A stretch of 32,325 nt of DNA, taken from a virus. A program made the position numbers and the translations under genes. A model generated the notes under the pieces. The model was not told the origin of the DNA. It saw only the letters and a program-made list of their open reading frames with translations, and did not search any database. The stretch spans positions 1-32,325 of IMG/VR virus record IMGVR_UViG_3300037809_000244; one strand, 5' to 3'. Shown piece by piece: positions 25,301 to 32,325 of the stretch (positions are counted from its first letter, which is position 1; each line of letters begins with the position of its first letter).

Positions 25301-25546
25301 TTAGCTATAAGGGTAGGATTGATTAATGTATCTAATTTACCTAGATCCAACTTCCTAGCAATTGATGAGGGTTTTGGTAATATGGATGCTGATAATCTAA
25401 ATTCAGTATATCAATTATTTCAATACTTAAAGAGTCAATTTCAATTTACAATGGTAGTGTCTCATATAGAGTCTATGAGGGATGCTGTTGATTCTTTAAT
25501 AGAAATCAAAAAAGAAAATGATTTTAGTAATGTTAATTATATTTAG
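22370..25546 (+). CDS. Fused Mre11-Rad50 (SbcD-SbcC; gp47-gp46) recombination nuclease
   Basis: This 1058-aa single chain has TTG 22370 overlapping the primase stop (TTGA). The N-terminal Mre11/SbcD part shows FHISDIHIR, GGDIVHAK, MGNHDCN, LLFHGTIDH and LLGDIHKAQ, the five phosphoesterase motifs that bind two metals. The Rad50/SbcC part starts near residue 380: Walker A FAQNAAGKSS (about 412-420), Q-loop SLQNNN, a coiled-coil arm with a CxxC zinc hook (Cys732, Cys735 in NCDYCMNN), ABC signature LSSGMERF (about 967), Walker B FLAIDEGFGNMD (Asp999, Glu1000) and H-loop VVSHIE. In T4 the two halves are separate genes and resect DNA ends for recombination-dependent replication. All catalytic motifs are intact here, with no stop between the halves. 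The 3' end overlaps the minus-strand regulator by 14 bases. Confidence 0.9.
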   Translation: MKNTKIKVKFDKLTQIFHISDIHIRNLKRHNEYEAVFSRLYSKISSLNDGSSIIYVGGDIVHAKTQMSPELIHLTSDFFKRLADISPTLVLMGNHDCNLNNRSRMDALSPIIENLNHKNLHYMRDSGTFDVADTTFTTWSVLDSSDDYISASDVVGKTKILLFHGTIDHSKTDMGFELPSDVKLSMMDGYDMVLLGDIHKAQTLQRYSTKSKIKKPIVRFCGDLIQQNHGESLKGHGMSVWDVEDRSYKHVEIPNDYGYYTMDIEDGVVPDVDDVPDKARMRIRVSNTTESDLKKALAIIHKRHGIKDVVVNRNGKLIDRVRGSSLEIGDVSDPNYQYELIDDYLKRNHVLDDSILSKIKNINEAMNSDLPDGDVSRNVNWKLKKFEFSNMFSYGDNNTVDFTHMMGIMGLFAQNAAGKSSLLDALSFCLYDTSSRAFKASNVLNNKKNNFECKVNFESAGVDYYIERKGKKLSNGSVKVNVNFYMRDESGDVISLNGDQRRTTNINIKKIIGTFEDFILTSMSLQNNNTVFIDKTQKERKEILAQFMGIGVFDDLYNRAIDEISDVSAVLKNFKQNDYGIELANVESELASKESHHTELKSQYLTLKEKRVIIDEKILDLNKRLKPIDDSILDLDDLESQKTILVDGLESIDTQLGVISSTRNENIINEDELNIRINQHVSDNVNNLFLEYKQHELDRAETKIDIDKLKINVRNKLDKIEKLGNLEYDDNCDYCMNNPFTLDAIDTKSQLDHDKALASEYVVKIDNLDSILESMKWVHQAKIDFDTSIESIKNIEISKNKLDSESTLCIEMKKNIIHQISLIESKILDHNEKQSDIEYNVNIERNLVALELEVVDLNESIVSVDLNINDVYGDVKVLDSKKISILETIDKVTDLEDRYAAYEYYLDAIKRDGVPYELITKALPAIEGAVNDILAQIVDFSIILEMDGKNINTYIVYDDDNVWPLELSSGMERFVSSLAIRVGLINVSNLPRSNFLAIDEGFGNMDADNLNSVYQLFQYLKSQFQFTMVVSHIESMRDAVDSLIEIKKENDFSNVNYI

Positions 25547-25712
25547 ATTTTAAAGTATGAACCGGACGTGGGTAATTAGTATTACTCCTCTTTAAACTAA
25601 GAATATGTTTATTGATTATAGACGACATAGAATCACGTTCATCTTTAGAATGCACTCTAAACCACTCAATTAAATCTTCATCTATAGTAAACGAAATTAT
25701 TTTCTTTTTCAT
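25533..25712 (-). CDS. Ribbon-helix-helix (Arc/MetJ/CopG-type) transcription factor, 59 aa
   Basis: This is the only minus-strand gene I can support. It begins MKKKIISFTIDEDLIEWFRV and continues HSKDERDSMSSIINKHIL, then a basic tail. This matches a short beta-strand (KIISFTI), helix A (DEDLIEWFRVHSK) and helix B (RDSMSSIINKHILSLK), the layout of RHH dimeric DNA-binding proteins. AGGA lies seven bases before the ATG on the minus strand. Its 3' end overlaps the recombination gene tail to tail by 14 bases. It is divergent from the giant fibre gene, so it may bind in the 25713-25807 interval. A TATAAATA on the minus strand (25741-25748) is 28 bases upstream of its start, the usual orientation for a T4 late promoter. 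Confidence 0.78.
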   Translation of the reverse strand: MKKKIISFTIDEDLIEWFRVHSKDERDSMSSIINKHILSLKRSNTNYPRPVHTLKSKYN

Positions 25713-25760
25713 ATTAACATCCTATATACGTTATATGTATTATTTATAATAAATATTAAA

Positions 25761-25784
25761 AAGTTTTATATTTATACATAACAA
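25761..25784 (+). promoter_or_regulatory. Putative late promoter element upstream of giant fibre
   Basis: AAGTTTTATATTTATACATA has the octamer TATTTATA at 25769-25776, 31 bases before the ATG at 25808. It matches the copies at 16359-16400, and both genes continue with a near-identical leader around TTAGGAGAAA. It lies in the divergent region that also serves the minus-strand regulator. Confidence 0.55.
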
Positions 25785-25807
25785 CCCCACACTTAGGAGA
25801 AATTAGA

Positions 25808-28800
25808 ATGGGTGTAATCCGCCGTTATAATAAACACCAAGGTTTAGAGAAGATAGACGTTCTTATTGATGATACAGCACCTATATCCCAATACTTCAAC
25901 GCTGCTGAAATCCCTGATGCTATTACTCAAGGGAGAAGTTCATTTTTAATTGGTGGCTCTATTTTATTAAAACGCGGTATAGAGTTGAAGGTTGAAATAG
26001 TTTCAGATTTAACTGGTAAAACGATATACACTGAGGCTGTATCTAATTATTTGGAAGGGACATCCCATAGGATATCTATAGAAGTATACAATGATAATGA
26101 CACTTTTGGAGATGCTACACTTTACATCGTAGGTGAGTTGAATACATCAAAAGTACCAGTACCACCAGAATGGAGAAATGTATATAATGTAAGGTGGACT
26201 AAAAAAATATATATAAACGGTGCTGGTGTTAATACACAACCTATATTATTTTACGATCAACCATCTATGTGGGTGAGTGAGGTAGTAAAAGGGTTTGTTG
26301 AAACTACAACACCATCTGGATCAATATCACAGAGTGCAGGAACGTTATCAGGCGATCCCACTCCAGGTTCAGCTGGATCTATAATTTCACCCGACAAGTC
26401 GTCATCATTACCTAAATTAAAAAATTCATATAAAAGTAAAGTATTCGGTGGTGGTGGTAAAAATGCAGGTATTAGTAGTAGAGGTCGAGCTGTTAGAAGA
26501 GCTTCACCTGAGGTTGAAAAATTTAGTATAAATATATCTGGTAGCGATTTTAATGTACAACATGTTGGTGCTAAGCTTACAATTACATCCCCAACAGTAG
26601 ACACGTCTCAATTTACATTAGAATCATATCATGAAGTACCTACCACATTCACTACTGAAGTAAAGAGTGTAAAAAATAACAACACATTAATACCTGATAA
26701 TGAGTTCTACGTAACTGATACTCGAACTGGCGATAAAATAACAGTTCCATTAGCAACTAGTAATTATGAATTAGAATACCAACCAGCCCCAACCCATTCA
26801 GTTAGTGTAACAAATTTTAGATCATTTGCTGATGTTAGAATTTCAAACATGAGAACGTTTTCGGGCGATGTCCATCGAGTTAAATTGTACGCTAAAAATA
26901 AAGACGCATATGGTGATTTTGAGTTAATAGCTGACACTCCAATAGAAAGCCCTGAGTTGTTATATGACACATATTCACCATCAGATTCTAGAAGGATAGG
27001 GTATTTTATAGACCAAGACACTATTGATACTTATTGGGAAAGTGGATCATCTACTAACATATCACATGATTCGAGCTTCGTGTTAGACTCAATGCATATA
27101 TCAGGATCTAATAATAGTTATGGAGATACTCTATTAGTACAGACTACTGGATCATTAGCTATAAATTTTGAACCTAATATAACGTATGTGATTAGAGCTC
27201 GTATATTAGGAAACCCTAAAGATAAGCAAACTCAAAATGGAGCTGGGTTCTTTGCTGACAATTCAATTGCTCAGTTGGGATTTTTCCTATCAGGGTCCAA
27301 TTTTAATTCAAATCACAATATGGGGTCATCTTTTGGGTGGCAAGTAACTGATAATAACTCATCTCCTGGTTGGTTAAATGTAAATGAGGGAGGAGGGTTT
27401 ACTGATTTTGGTATTGTTGAACAATCATTCACACCACCCACAACTGGATCTGCTATATTGCAAATTGGTGTACAATCTGGAGAATGGTATATATCAGATG
27501 TCTCTATAATGCCAGCTACTGATACTGGGTTCTCACCTGATTGGACTAGGTTGATAGCACCCATACCACCATTCACACAAGAACGCCCTGATGATTATGA
27601 ATTCATTGCTGAGTTTTATGATATAAATAATAATATAGCTGATAATATAGCGCACACGACAGCGTCGACGTTTGAAGGTGGTAATACAGTAATAGGCGGT
27701 ACTGATAATCTATTAACAGGCTCAGTGTATATAGGAAATGCATTAGCATCAGGTATTGAAATGGCGGGGATGAATTCTGGATTTATACGATCTATAGGTT
27801 ATGATGGATTTGTAAGTGCATCAGATGGAACTGGACAAAATGGATTTTTAATGTGGTCTGGTTCAATATTACCAGACAGTGGTGATTCATATAATGGTGT
27901 TGGTTTAGAATTAGTAGCTACTAGTGAAAGTTATTTTAGATATAGGAGCAATCCTAGCGAATTGGATATTAGAGCTGATGCTTTTTATGTAGGAAGCGAC
28001 ACTACTCAATATATTAGTGGTAGTGGTGGTAACATAGAAATTAGTTCTTCCAATTTTCACTTATCAAGTAGTGGTGATGTAACGATAGCTGGTACTATTA
28101 CAGCAGAAGCTGGTGATATAGCTGGTTGGTTAATAGCCACAGGATCAGATGGTCGTTCGTTATTAAGTGGTTCTAATATCACATTAGATGCTAGCGGTTC
28201 ATCATTTTTCATGTCAGATAAAGGACCAAGAAGTGATGCAAGTTATCCTAATGGATTTGAATCATTAGCAGACGAATATTATATGGATTTCACACCAAGT
28301 GGAAGTGATGATTCAGCTGGATATTTCGTAAAATTTGGCCCAAACTTCTCTGTTGATCATCAAGGTATTCTAATCGCAAGTGGAGCGGTATTTGAAGGAA
28401 CAATTACAGCATCCGCCGGTTTAATCGGCGGAGCATCAATAGAAAGTGCGTCATTAGCCTATTCACCATATTGGAGGATATCTGCTTCAGCCGATACATC
28501 AGATCCAGTATCATTTATTTCATCAAGTAAATTTAAAGTATCAGCTGGTGGTGTTGTAACAGGATCACAAGTATTATTTGACGGTGGAAAAATCGCTGGT
28601 TGGACTATAAGTGGTGATGATTTAACTGCAACAAATATGGCATTACGAGCTGGAGACGCAATAGAAATGGGGGATGCCACTGACCTTAATACTGGAGATG
28701 GTGTTTGGATAGGTAATAGTGGTTACTTTAGAGCAGGTGATGCAGATGGACAAAGAGTAGAATTTAATGGTACTAGTTTAATATTAAGTTCATCAAATTT

Positions 28801-31800
28801 TTTCTTAGGTGGAGCTGATCAATATATAAGCGGTTCCAATGGGTTATTAGAAATAAGTTCTTCAGGATTCTATCTCGATAATGTAGGTAATACTACAATG
28901 CAAGGAACTATTACCGCTACAGCAGGTAACATTGGTGGATTTGGAATTAGTAGTGATGCAATTTATTCCAGTAATTTCTTTTTAAGTGGTTCTGCAACAG
29001 GAAATGATGGCACAGATGATACTAATTTATTTATTTCTTCAAGTCGATTTAAAGTAACATCGGATGGAGATGTAACAGGATCACAAGTATTATTTACTGG
29101 TGGAAAAATTGCTGGATTTGAATTATCAGGAAATACTCTTACTGCGACATATTTTACATTAGATGCTAGTGGTAAATCTATAACTCTCGGCAATACAGCC
29201 ACAGATGATGTTTTTATTGTAGATGCAGATACTGGTATTCAATTGGGACATAATACATTTTCAAGTGCACCATTTAGTGTAACGAAAGCTGGTGTACTAA
29301 AAGCTGAATCTGGGACGATAGCTGGGTGGGCTATAGATGATACATCTATGACTGGTGGTGATATGATTATTCGAAAGGATGGGACTATCGAATCGAGTGG
29401 ATTTGCGAGTAATGTAGCAGGTAGTGGATTTAGGTTAACAGCAGCTGAAGGTGGATTTCTTGAAGTAGAAAATGCAAAAATTCGTGGTACACTAGCCACA
29501 GCTGTATTCGAAAAAGAAACAGTTAATGCGGTGGGCGGACAATTATATGTTGCTAATTCAACCACTTTAACTGGATCGTTATCCAATCAGGGTGGTTTCT
29601 ACAATTCAACTGATACTACAATGTCTGTTGTAAATGTAACTGGATTTGTAGAAGGTGAAATACTTTCCGCTAAAAAAGTTAGTTCAACTGGATTTGGGAC
29701 AGAATATTTTAAAGTTGAAAGTGCATCCAGAAACGATTCAAGTAGTGATGTAGATTACGGTGGGAAAATTTATGTTCAACGTGGATATGGATACGGAACG
29801 ATTGGAGACTCTGGGTCTCTAGGTGGTACTCCTGGAAGTGCCCAAGAATATACAGGCAGTCAAGTAATAGTTTCTACTGGTAAACTTGGAACTGGTTATA
29901 TAAGACTTAATGCTAATCCAAACGATCAAACCACACCGTATATTGACATAGTAGAAAGAACTGGTAGTGCTATTTATGATATAGAATTAAAAGCAAGACT
30001 GGGTGATTTAAGTGGATTAAGTAGTGGGTTGTTATATGGTGAAAATAATCCCGGATTTGGTTTATTTACTGAAAATATATTCCTACAAGGCTCTATTACA
30101 GCAAAGACTGGTTCATTTATAGGAGCCGTCCACGTTGGTACTGGTGGAACAATGAAATTTGGTCAAAATGTTTCTTCAACAAATGACGGAATTTTTATTA
30201 ATACAGATAATTTTTGGTACGATACGGGAAATTTCAAAGTTGGAGATGGAACATCTTTTATTTCTTCATCAGGAGAAATTCAAACTGATAAATTTGAATT
30301 AATAACTGATAGAGTTAAAATTTCATCTACTCATGCTTCTATGAGTATTGGAAATGCCCCAACTCTTACAAGTGGAGCAGGAGTATTTTTATCTGGATCA
30401 GGTGAATTTAGATTGGGGGATGATGATGGATACATTAAATTTATAGATAATAGTTTTTCAATTGTAGGATCAGATTTAGATATTAATGTTAATCAACTTA
30501 ATATAAGTGCGAGTGGGTTTACATTATCTTCACCAGAGGCTTCAATGTCATTTGGGGATAGTCAAGAAATATTACTTCATGCTACGGGTGGAACTGGTGG
30601 AGTACCGATTCTTAAATTAAGTGGTGGTGAGATATCAGCTTCTAATTTCTTTGTTTCTGCAGAAGGTAATTTAACTGCGAGTAATGCATATTTTGATGGA
30701 ATTATTTCATCATCTGAAGCTAATTTGGGCGGTTGGACTATAGACTCTAACTCGATTAAGAAGGGAGTAACTATATTAAGTGCATCAAATGATCCTGGAT
30801 TGTATATTGAAGATGCTCATGGTAATGATATGGTTGTGGTTGCAGAAAAAACGATGTACGAAATTGGATCAGCTCCTGATGAAGCTGGAAATGATAGTTT
30901 TGAAGAAGACCCAGATAGTTTATGGTCAACTGATGGTTATCATATAGGTACATCTAACGCATCATTATCAGTTCCAAGTTGGTCATTTAACGCGACTGGA
31001 CCAATATCTCACTCTATAACAAAAAGAACGACTGATGATGTATTTAGTAATTTCAACGCTGCAGTTCTTGGTGATTTCACATTTGATGTGATACATCCAG
31101 GACAATGGGCTCCAACATCTGCATTGAGCAGAAGTTTTGGTGAAGCTAGTTCTTCATATTTGAGTGGAAATACTTATGAATTAACTCAAATAGTAAGTGC
31201 GAGTCAAGCTCAAGGGAATATATGGAAAGCTGGTAATGTTGTTTCCTTCGCGGGTGTTGCTAAAATGTCCCATTCACTAGCAGGAAATGGTTATGAGAGA
31301 GGATTTCAAAAACAGAGATTTAAAGTAGACTATTGGACAGGTACCGATTGGGAAACATTTATACCTAAGAGTGGAAGTAGATCGATGAAACCTGACGGAT
31401 TTGTACATTATTCATTGGGGTCACGGTATGCTTCTATAGCAGGTGGTGGTGAGCTACCAGTAAATACTGATAAACTGAGAATAGTTTTATCTGGATCAAT
31501 AAACCCCGATACATTTTATACTACAACTACTTCTATATATCAAGCTAATGTAATTGACGCGATGACATCACCACCAGGAGCTGCTGATATAGCTAATGTT
31601 GACGAAACTATCGTATTGAATGATGACAGTAGTGCTAAATACCCATATACAGAGATAACATTTGATAATTTTAGATTAAGACAATCACAACCAAGAGTGG
31701 AACTGTCACCAGATGGATTTCTACTATACTCATCAGATACATCATATATTAAAATGACACCTGAAGGTATTGATATTAGGGGTGGTCAGGGATTTACTCA

Positions 31801-32325
31801 AGCTAGTACGATGATGGCAGGAGAAAGTAATTCTGATAATGTGGATGTTTATGGTTCATTTGCAGGTCCAAGTTTACAGGCATATACCGCTGATACTAAC
31901 CCTATTAGTACCACCAGCTGGCCAGGTAATGTTGGTGAGTATTCTATGGGTAATCATAGACACGATCTTGAATTTAGTGTATTAGATACAGTAGCGGGGG
32001 AGGGGACTTTCACTTCATTGACGGCCACAACATTATCAGGCATTTTTTCAGGAGCCGTATCAAGCTCTGCACAAATAGCATCTGACATTTCAGGATCGTG
32101 GCAAGGTTCAATTGACATTTCAACAGACACTAATTTAGTAGCTGGTACGAATATTAGTTTAAGTGGTGATACTTTAAATGTAGACGATGTGTTTCTTAAA
32201 AATAATGCAAGTGATACGACAACTGGAACAATTACTGCCGGTGGATTCACAACTACTGGAACATTAGATATTAGTGGTGGAACATTAACATTAGCGAACA
32301 ATCAAATTAGTGGAGATAAAGTTGA
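25808..32325 (+). CDS. Giant repeat-rich tail fibre protein (3' end outside window)
   Basis: The start is ATG 25808 with AGGAG eight bases upstream. The frame is open to the window end, at least 2172 codons. The N-terminal 150 residues (YNKHQGLEKIDVLIDDTAPI, DAITQGRSSFLIGGSILLKR) look like an attachment domain. The next part is beta-rich with Ser/Gly blocks. From about residue 750 on there are repeated modules of about 150-200 residues with GTITA-AG-I-GW-I, SSS-FK and VTGSQVLF-GGKIAG motifs, typical of trimeric phage fibre shafts. DNA copies at 28511-28604 and 29027-29118 are near-identical (both contain ACAGGATCACAAGTATTATT). The distal part (TSLTATTLSGIFSGAVSSSA) resembles a fibre region close to a C-terminal chaperone or peptidase, but none is in the window. 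Role: host recognition, inferred. Confidence 0.85.
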   Translation, partial: MGVIRRYNKHQGLEKIDVLIDDTAPISQYFNAAEIPDAITQGRSSFLIGGSILLKRGIELKVEIVSDLTGKTIYTEAVSNYLEGTSHRISIEVYNDNDTFGDATLYIVGELNTSKVPVPPEWRNVYNVRWTKKIYINGAGVNTQPILFYDQPSMWVSEVVKGFVETTTPSGSISQSAGTLSGDPTPGSAGSIISPDKSSSLPKLKNSYKSKVFGGGGKNAGISSRGRAVRRASPEVEKFSINISGSDFNVQHVGAKLTITSPTVDTSQFTLESYHEVPTTFTTEVKSVKNNNTLIPDNEFYVTDTRTGDKITVPLATSNYELEYQPAPTHSVSVTNFRSFADVRISNMRTFSGDVHRVKLYAKNKDAYGDFELIADTPIESPELLYDTYSPSDSRRIGYFIDQDTIDTYWESGSSTNISHDSSFVLDSMHISGSNNSYGDTLLVQTTGSLAINFEPNITYVIRARILGNPKDKQTQNGAGFFADNSIAQLGFFLSGSNFNSNHNMGSSFGWQVTDNNSSPGWLNVNEGGGFTDFGIVEQSFTPPTTGSAILQIGVQSGEWYISDVSIMPATDTGFSPDWTRLIAPIPPFTQERPDDYEFIAEFYDINNNIADNIAHTTASTFEGGNTVIGGTDNLLTGSVYIGNALASGIEMAGMNSGFIRSIGYDGFVSASDGTGQNGFLMWSGSILPDSGDSYNGVGLELVATSESYFRYRSNPSELDIRADAFYVGSDTTQYISGSGGNIEISSSNFHLSSSGDVTIAGTITAEAGDIAGWLIATGSDGRSLLSGSNITLDASGSSFFMSDKGPRSDASYPNGFESLADEYYMDFTPSGSDDSAGYFVKFGPNFSVDHQGILIASGAVFEGTITASAGLIGGASIESASLAYSPYWRISASADTSDPVSFISSSKFKVSAGGVVTGSQVLFDGGKIAGWTISGDDLTATNMALRAGDAIEMGDATDLNTGDGVWIGNSGYFRAGDADGQRVEFNGTSLILSSSNFFLGGADQYISGSNGLLEISSSGFYLDNVGNTTMQGTITATAGNIGGFGISSDAIYSSNFFLSGSATGNDGTDDTNLFISSSRFKVTSDGDVTGSQVLFTGGKIAGFELSGNTLTATYFTLDASGKSITLGNTATDDVFIVDADTGIQLGHNTFSSAPFSVTKAGVLKAESGTIAGWAIDDTSMTGGDMIIRKDGTIESSGFASNVAGSGFRLTAAEGGFLEVENAKIRGTLATAVFEKETVNAVGGQLYVANSTTLTGSLSNQGGFYNSTDTTMSVVNVTGFVEGEILSAKKVSSTGFGTEYFKVESASRNDSSSDVDYGGKIYVQRGYGYGTIGDSGSLGGTPGSAQEYTGSQVIVSTGKLGTGYIRLNANPNDQTTPYIDIVERTGSAIYDIELKARLGDLSGLSSGLLYGENNPGFGLFTENIFLQGSITAKTGSFIGAVHVGTGGTMKFGQNVSSTNDGIFINTDNFWYDTGNFKVGDGTSFISSSGEIQTDKFELITDRVKISSTHASMSIGNAPTLTSGAGVFLSGSGEFRLGDDDGYIKFIDNSFSIVGSDLDINVNQLNISASGFTLSSPEASMSFGDSQEILLHATGGTGGVPILKLSGGEISASNFFVSAEGNLTASNAYFDGIISSSEANLGGWTIDSNSIKKGVTILSASNDPGLYIEDAHGNDMVVVAEKTMYEIGSAPDEAGNDSFEEDPDSLWSTDGYHIGTSNASLSVPSWSFNATGPISHSITKRTTDDVFSNFNAAVLGDFTFDVIHPGQWAPTSALSRSFGEASSSYLSGNTYELTQIVSASQAQGNIWKAGNVVSFAGVAKMSHSLAGNGYERGFQKQRFKVDYWTGTDWETFIPKSGSRSMKPDGFVHYSLGSRYASIAGGGELPVNTDKLRIVLSGSINPDTFYTTTTSIYQANVIDAMTSPPGAADIANVDETIVLNDDSSAKYPYTEITFDNFRLRQSQPRVELSPDGFLLYSSDTSYIKMTPEGIDIRGGQGFTQASTMMAGESNSDNVDVYGSFAGPSLQAYTADTNPISTTSWPGNVGEYSMGNHRHDLEFSVLDTVAGEGTFTSLTATTLSGIFSGAVSSSAQIASDISGSWQGSIDISTDTNLVAGTNISLSGDTLNVDDVFLKNNASDTTTGTITAGGFTTTGTLDISGGTLTLANNQISGDKV
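28511..28604 (+). repeat. Intragenic fibre repeat, copy 1
   Basis: This segment encodes FISSSKFKVSAGGVVTGSQV then LFDGGKIAG and is highly similar in DNA to copy 2 at 29027-29118. It marks a module duplicated within the giant fibre gene. Confidence 0.8.
29027..29118 (+). repeat. Intragenic fibre repeat, copy 2
   Basis: This segment encodes LFISSSRFKVTSDGDVTGSQ then VLFTGGKIAG and matches copy 1, including an exact shared ACAGGATCACAAGTATTATT. It is about 516 bases downstream of copy 1, close to one structural module. Confidence 0.8.

Noticed and set aside
26257-32301. Minus-strand ORFs across the giant fibre gene
   Set aside because: They are short, Pro/Ser/Val-rich reverse readings of repeat-rich coding DNA, lack ribosome binding sites, and lie inside a single continuous plus-strand frame.

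Overview
The window looks like part of an AT-rich, T4-type (myovirus) phage genome, most likely from a marine or environmental phage. The support is a recognisable set of baseplate genes (gp25-like, gp6-like, a hub/spike-like protein and large repeat-rich fibre proteins), a T4 gp55-like late sigma factor, a gp61-like primase and gp46/gp47-type recombination functions. The genes are tightly packed, mostly on one strand, with ATGA, TTGA or TAATG overlaps and AGGAG-type ribosome binding sites. Those Shine-Dalgarno sites and a one-piece tmRNA suggest a host that is neither a Bacteroidetes-type SD-poor bacterium nor an alphaproteobacterium with a permuted tmRNA. The host cannot be fixed from this sequence.

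Layout. (1) 1-4674, auxiliary and regulatory genes: the 3' end of a peptide deformylase gene, a 48-aa coupled ORF, an IMP dehydrogenase-family enzyme without CBS domains, a 52-aa acidic ORF running into a complete tmRNA gene (1887-2225), a 3D-domain protein, an HD phosphohydrolase, a small membrane protein and the putative late sigma factor. A strong intrinsic terminator at 4642-4674 closes the block. (2) 4694-19262, the late structural block: hub/spike-like protein, gp25, gp6, a DNRLRE-like protein, an Ig plus Hint protein, a LamG-containing 1254-aa protein and a set of conserved tail/fibre proteins. (3) 19263-20781, a small-protein block with two paralogous minimal MscS-like membrane proteins, two small ORFs and an HExxH putative metallopeptidase. 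(4) 20782-21075, a non-coding AT-rich region with a 21-bp tandem repeat array. (5) 21076-25546, replication and recombination: a PD-(D/E)XK-type nuclease, a primase, and a single polypeptide joining Mre11/SbcD (gp47) to Rad50/SbcC (gp46). (6) 25533-32325, a minus-strand ribbon-helix-helix regulator divergent from a giant repeat-rich fibre gene that runs off the window end.

How the parts fit together: the gp55-like factor probably directs transcription from a recurrent intergenic element, TATATTTATA, found upstream of five plus-strand transcription units (4746, 16433, 19343, 19744, 25808). These units make the baseplate and fibre proteins. The tmRNA, peptide deformylase and IMPDH-like enzyme would support translation and nucleotide supply during infection. 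The primase, nuclease and fused Mre11-Rad50 protein would serve recombination-dependent replication, possibly started near the 21-bp array.

The least ordinary items are the twin mini-MscS proteins, the phage tmRNA whose 5' end contains the stop codon of an upstream ORF, the Ig-Hint baseplate-region protein, the one-chain Mre11-Rad50 fusion, the phased 21-bp repeats, and the finding that the shared promoter-like element carries the T4 late octamer in inverted orientation.
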